From assembly GCA_963775825.1 (NCBI GenBank), contig CAVZKY010000061.1:139486-203485 (forward strand): a stretch of DNA of 64,000 nucleotides, read 5' to 3'. Made by a program: the position numbers and the translations under genes. The DNA comes from Bog-532 sp963775825 (lineage in GTDB: Bacteria > Actinomycetota > Actinomycetes > Streptosporangiales > Streptosporangiaceae). Shown piece by piece: positions 61,618 to 64,000 of the stretch (positions are counted from its first letter, which is position 1; each line of letters starts with the position of its first letter). The notes under the pieces are model-generated. The model did not search any database. It was not told the origin of the DNA and was given only the letters and a program-made list of their open reading frames with translations.

Positions 61618-63656
61618 ATGGCGAACCGGCTGAAAGATGCGACCAGTCCGTACCTGCTCCAGCACGCGGACAATCCGGTGGACTGGTGGCCGTGGTCGGA
61701 GGAGGCGTTCGACGAGGCCCGGCGGCGTGACGTCCCGGTCCTGCTCTCGGTCGGCTACGCCGCGTGTCACTGGTGTCATGTGATGGCACACGAATCGTTC
61801 GAGGATCCGGCCACCGCCGCGCTGATGAACGAGCGGCTGGTGGCGATCAAGGTGGACCGCGAGGAGCGGCCCGACGTGGACGCCGTTTACATGTCCGCGA
61901 CGCAGGCCATGACCGGGCAGGGCGGCTGGCCGATGACGGTGTTCATGACACCGGACCGCGAGCCGTTCTACTGCGGCACCTACTTTCCGCGGCCGACCTT
62001 TCAGCAGCTCATCCACGGTGTCACCGAGGCCTGGAACAAGGACCGGAGCGGTGTAAGGGAACAGGCCGCCCGCGTCACCGAGGCGCTCGCCAGCAACGCG
62101 TCGGCCACCGCCCGGGCGCTGCGTGACGGCGGCGATTCCGGCGCTCTGGCCGGCCTGGCCGGGACCGGAGCGGCCGGCGCGGCTCTGGACGGCGCGTGCG
62201 CCGCCGCCCGCACGGGCCTGGGTGGCGACTTCGACGAGTCGCACGGCGGCTTCGGCCGTGCGCCGAAGTTCCCCCCGTCCATGGTGCTGGAGTTCCTGCG
62301 GCACGACGAGCGGGCGGGTAGCGCCGAGGCCCGGCGGATGGCGGAGCAGACGCTGGAGGCCATGGCCCGGGGCGGTCTCTACGACCAGCTGGGCGGCGGG
62401 TTCGCGCGCTACTCGGTGGACGCCGCCTGGGTCGTGCCGCACTTCGAGAAGATGCTCTACGACAACGCCCTGCTCGCCCGGGTCTACGCGCACTTCTGGC
62501 GCCGGACCGGATCGCCGCTGGCTCGCCGCGTGGCCGCGGAGACTTGTGACTGGATGCTCCGCGAGCTGCGGACTCCCCAGCGGGGCCTGGCCGCATCGCT
62601 GGACGCCGACAGTGAAGGCGAGGAGGGACGGTTCTACGTCTGGACGCGAGCCGGGTCGCGGAGGCCACTGGCCCGCAGGACGCGGCGTACGCCGCGGCCG
62701 TCTTCGGCGTGACCGAGACGGGTACCTTCGAGCAGCACCGCTCGGTGCTCCAGCGGCGTGCGGAGCCCGCGGACCCGGAGCGTTTTGCCGCCGTCCGCGC
62801 GGCCCTGCTGGCGGCGCGGGAGCACCGCGTCCGCCCGGGCCGGGACAACAAGGTCGTGGCGGCGTGGAACGGCCTGGCGATCGCGGCGCTGGCCGAGACC
62901 GGGCTGCTGCTGGACCGGCCTGACCTGGTGGCGGCGGCCCAGGATGCGGCCCGCCTGATCGCCGATGTCCACCTGTCCGATGGCCGCCTGGCGCGAAGCT
63001 CCCGGGACGGGACGGCCGGGCCGAGCGTCGGCGTTCTGGAGGACTATGCGTGCGTAGCCGAAGGCTTCATCGCCCTGTCCGGGGTCACCGGGGAGGCCCG
63101 CTGGGTGACGCTGGCCGGCGAACTGCTGGAGACCGTGCTCGGCTCGTTCAGCGACGGGAACGGCGGGTTCTACGACACCGCGTCCGGCGCGGAGCGGCTC
63201 ATCTACCGCCCGGCGGATCCCGCCGACAACGCCACGCCGTCCGGCGCGTTCTCCGCCGCGGGCGCGCTGCTGAGTTACGCGGCGCTGACCGGTTCCGCCC
63301 GTCACCGGGAGGCGGCGCTCGCCGCGCTGGGCGTACTGCCCGTGCTGGCCGGGCGGTATCCCCGCGCGGCAGGCTGGGGACTGGCGGTCGCCGAGGCTGT
63401 GCTCGCCGGGCGGCTGAGATCGCCGTCGTGGGGCCGCCCGGCAGCGGCACACCCATGAACTGCACCGGACCGCGCTGCAGGCCCACCGCCCGGCGCCGTG
63501 CTCGCCCTCGGCGACGGAGCGGACGCCGCCGTCCCGCTGCTGGCCGGCCGGGGCCTGGTGGAGGGCGGGGCCGCGGCCTACGTCTGCCACAAGTTCGCCT
63601 GCCGGCTGCCCGTCACCGACCCGGCCGCGCTCCGCGCCGAGCTCTCGCCCGCCTGA
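61618..63656 (+). pseudogene. YyaL/DUF255 thioredoxin-domain protein, several frameshifts
   Basis: ATG 61618 (GGAGG 6 bases upstream) starts MANRLKDATSPYLLQHADNPVDWWPW. The DUF255 thioredoxin-like domain has the CxxC motif ACHWCHVM, then KVDREERPDVDAVYM and GGWPMTVFMTPDREPFYCGTYFPR. The (alpha/alpha)6 barrel follows: FGRAPKFPPSMVLEFL, GGLYDQLGGGFARYSVD, VPHFEKMLYDNALLARVY. A break near 62640 leads to RPGRDNKVVAAWNGLAIAALAETGL, and three more close together near 63410-63510 precede the end AAYVCHKFACRLPVTDPAAL. Family of about 670 residues (human SPATA20 relatives), function unclear. The cluster of three indels within 100 bases is notable. Confidence 0.78.
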
Positions 63657-64000
63657 GCATGTGATCAAGATGGTGCGATCTCCCTCAGGTTCCACGACCG
63701 AAATTAACAAAACTCCCCGCTGGATCGAGACCGCATACCGCATGGCCCGACTTCAGCATAAGTCAGATTAGTTCATCGCTCTATGTAGTCTGTTCAGCTA
63801 GATGGCGCGCTAGCTCTTGTGAGGAACGAGCGGCTGGGGTTTGACGAAGCGTGCGAGGCCACCCCTGACCGTAATCGCACGCTGAAAACGGCTGAATCAT
63901 GCCACTTCAATCTCAAACGGCAGGGGTATGGACGGCCGGGGCGCGCATGGGGCAGTTGGCCAGGTGCCTTGTCCGGAACGGCGGAGGACGCACGGAACCG
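63657..64000. other. Intergenic tail of window
   Basis: About 344 bases, less GC-rich than the coding DNA around it. No open frame or RNA was recognised. The next gene lies outside the window. Confidence 0.4.

Overview
The window is chromosomal DNA of a high-GC Gram-positive actinomycete. The evidence is the strong G/C bias, frequent GTG starts with stop/start overlaps, a mycothiol S-conjugate amidase (Mca), the block enolase - FtsB-like protein - DUF501 - exopolyphosphatase - type-5 uracil-DNA glycosylase, a RecQ helicase fused to a phosphoribosyltransferase-like domain, and a HAIR (HspR) operator in front of lon. I cannot place it to genus. No phage, IS transposase, integrase or CRISPR array was seen.

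Layout. 0.5-12.7 kb is a surface-glycan locus: a double GT2 glycosyltransferase, a NodB-type deacetylase, a Wzx/MATE-like flippase (frameshifted), a large multipass membrane protein, an ATP-grasp ligase and an FAD/NAD(P) oxidoreductase (both broken), a membrane-anchored beta-helix protein, and a convergent GalE-type epimerase. 12.9-17.2 kb is the conserved eno/ftsB/DUF501/ppx/udgB block with overlapping stop/start codons. 17.2-20.2 kb is gene-poor: a palindromic GC-rich repeat, one odd tRNA-like gene, and remnants of an ECF sigma factor, a PPOX-family protein and a DUF4287 protein. 20.4-35.5 kb is housekeeping: thiolase, cystathionine beta-synthase and gamma-synthase, MoxR ATPase plus VWA protein, threonine ammonia-lyase, GreA, Mca, GNAT, SerS, YdjM-like protein. 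35.5-47.3 kb holds HrpA helicase (interrupted by a second copy of the palindromic repeat), an FMN-binding lipid-side protein, rhodanese, aldo/keto reductase, RecQ-PRTase, an isochorismatase-fold protein and an Fpg/Nei glycosylase. 47.8-52.3 kb is a second, eroded cassette of the same ATP-grasp and FAD oxidoreductase families, followed by a CelD-like GNAT and a SAM methyltransferase. 52.4-64 kb holds an SDR, Lon protease, Zur with a divergent Znu zinc importer (ZnuA, ZnuC, two permeases), an unrecognised protein and a YyaL/DUF255 thioredoxin-domain protein.

Genes work together in several groups: glycan building and export (0.6-11.4 kb); cysteine/methionine transsulfuration (21.8-24.4 kb); a chelatase-like MoxR/VWA pair; and zinc homeostasis (Zur controlling znuACBB, with a palindromic operator between them).

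A striking property is the number of frame breaks: about twenty genes are interrupted by one or more small indels, while the essential genes (eno, ftsB-like, serS, greA, the metabolic enzymes) and lon are intact over long stretches. This fits either genuine decay of dispensable genes or indel errors in the assembly; the sequence alone does not decide. Frame-break positions below are approximate, found from where recognisable protein similarity jumps between frames.
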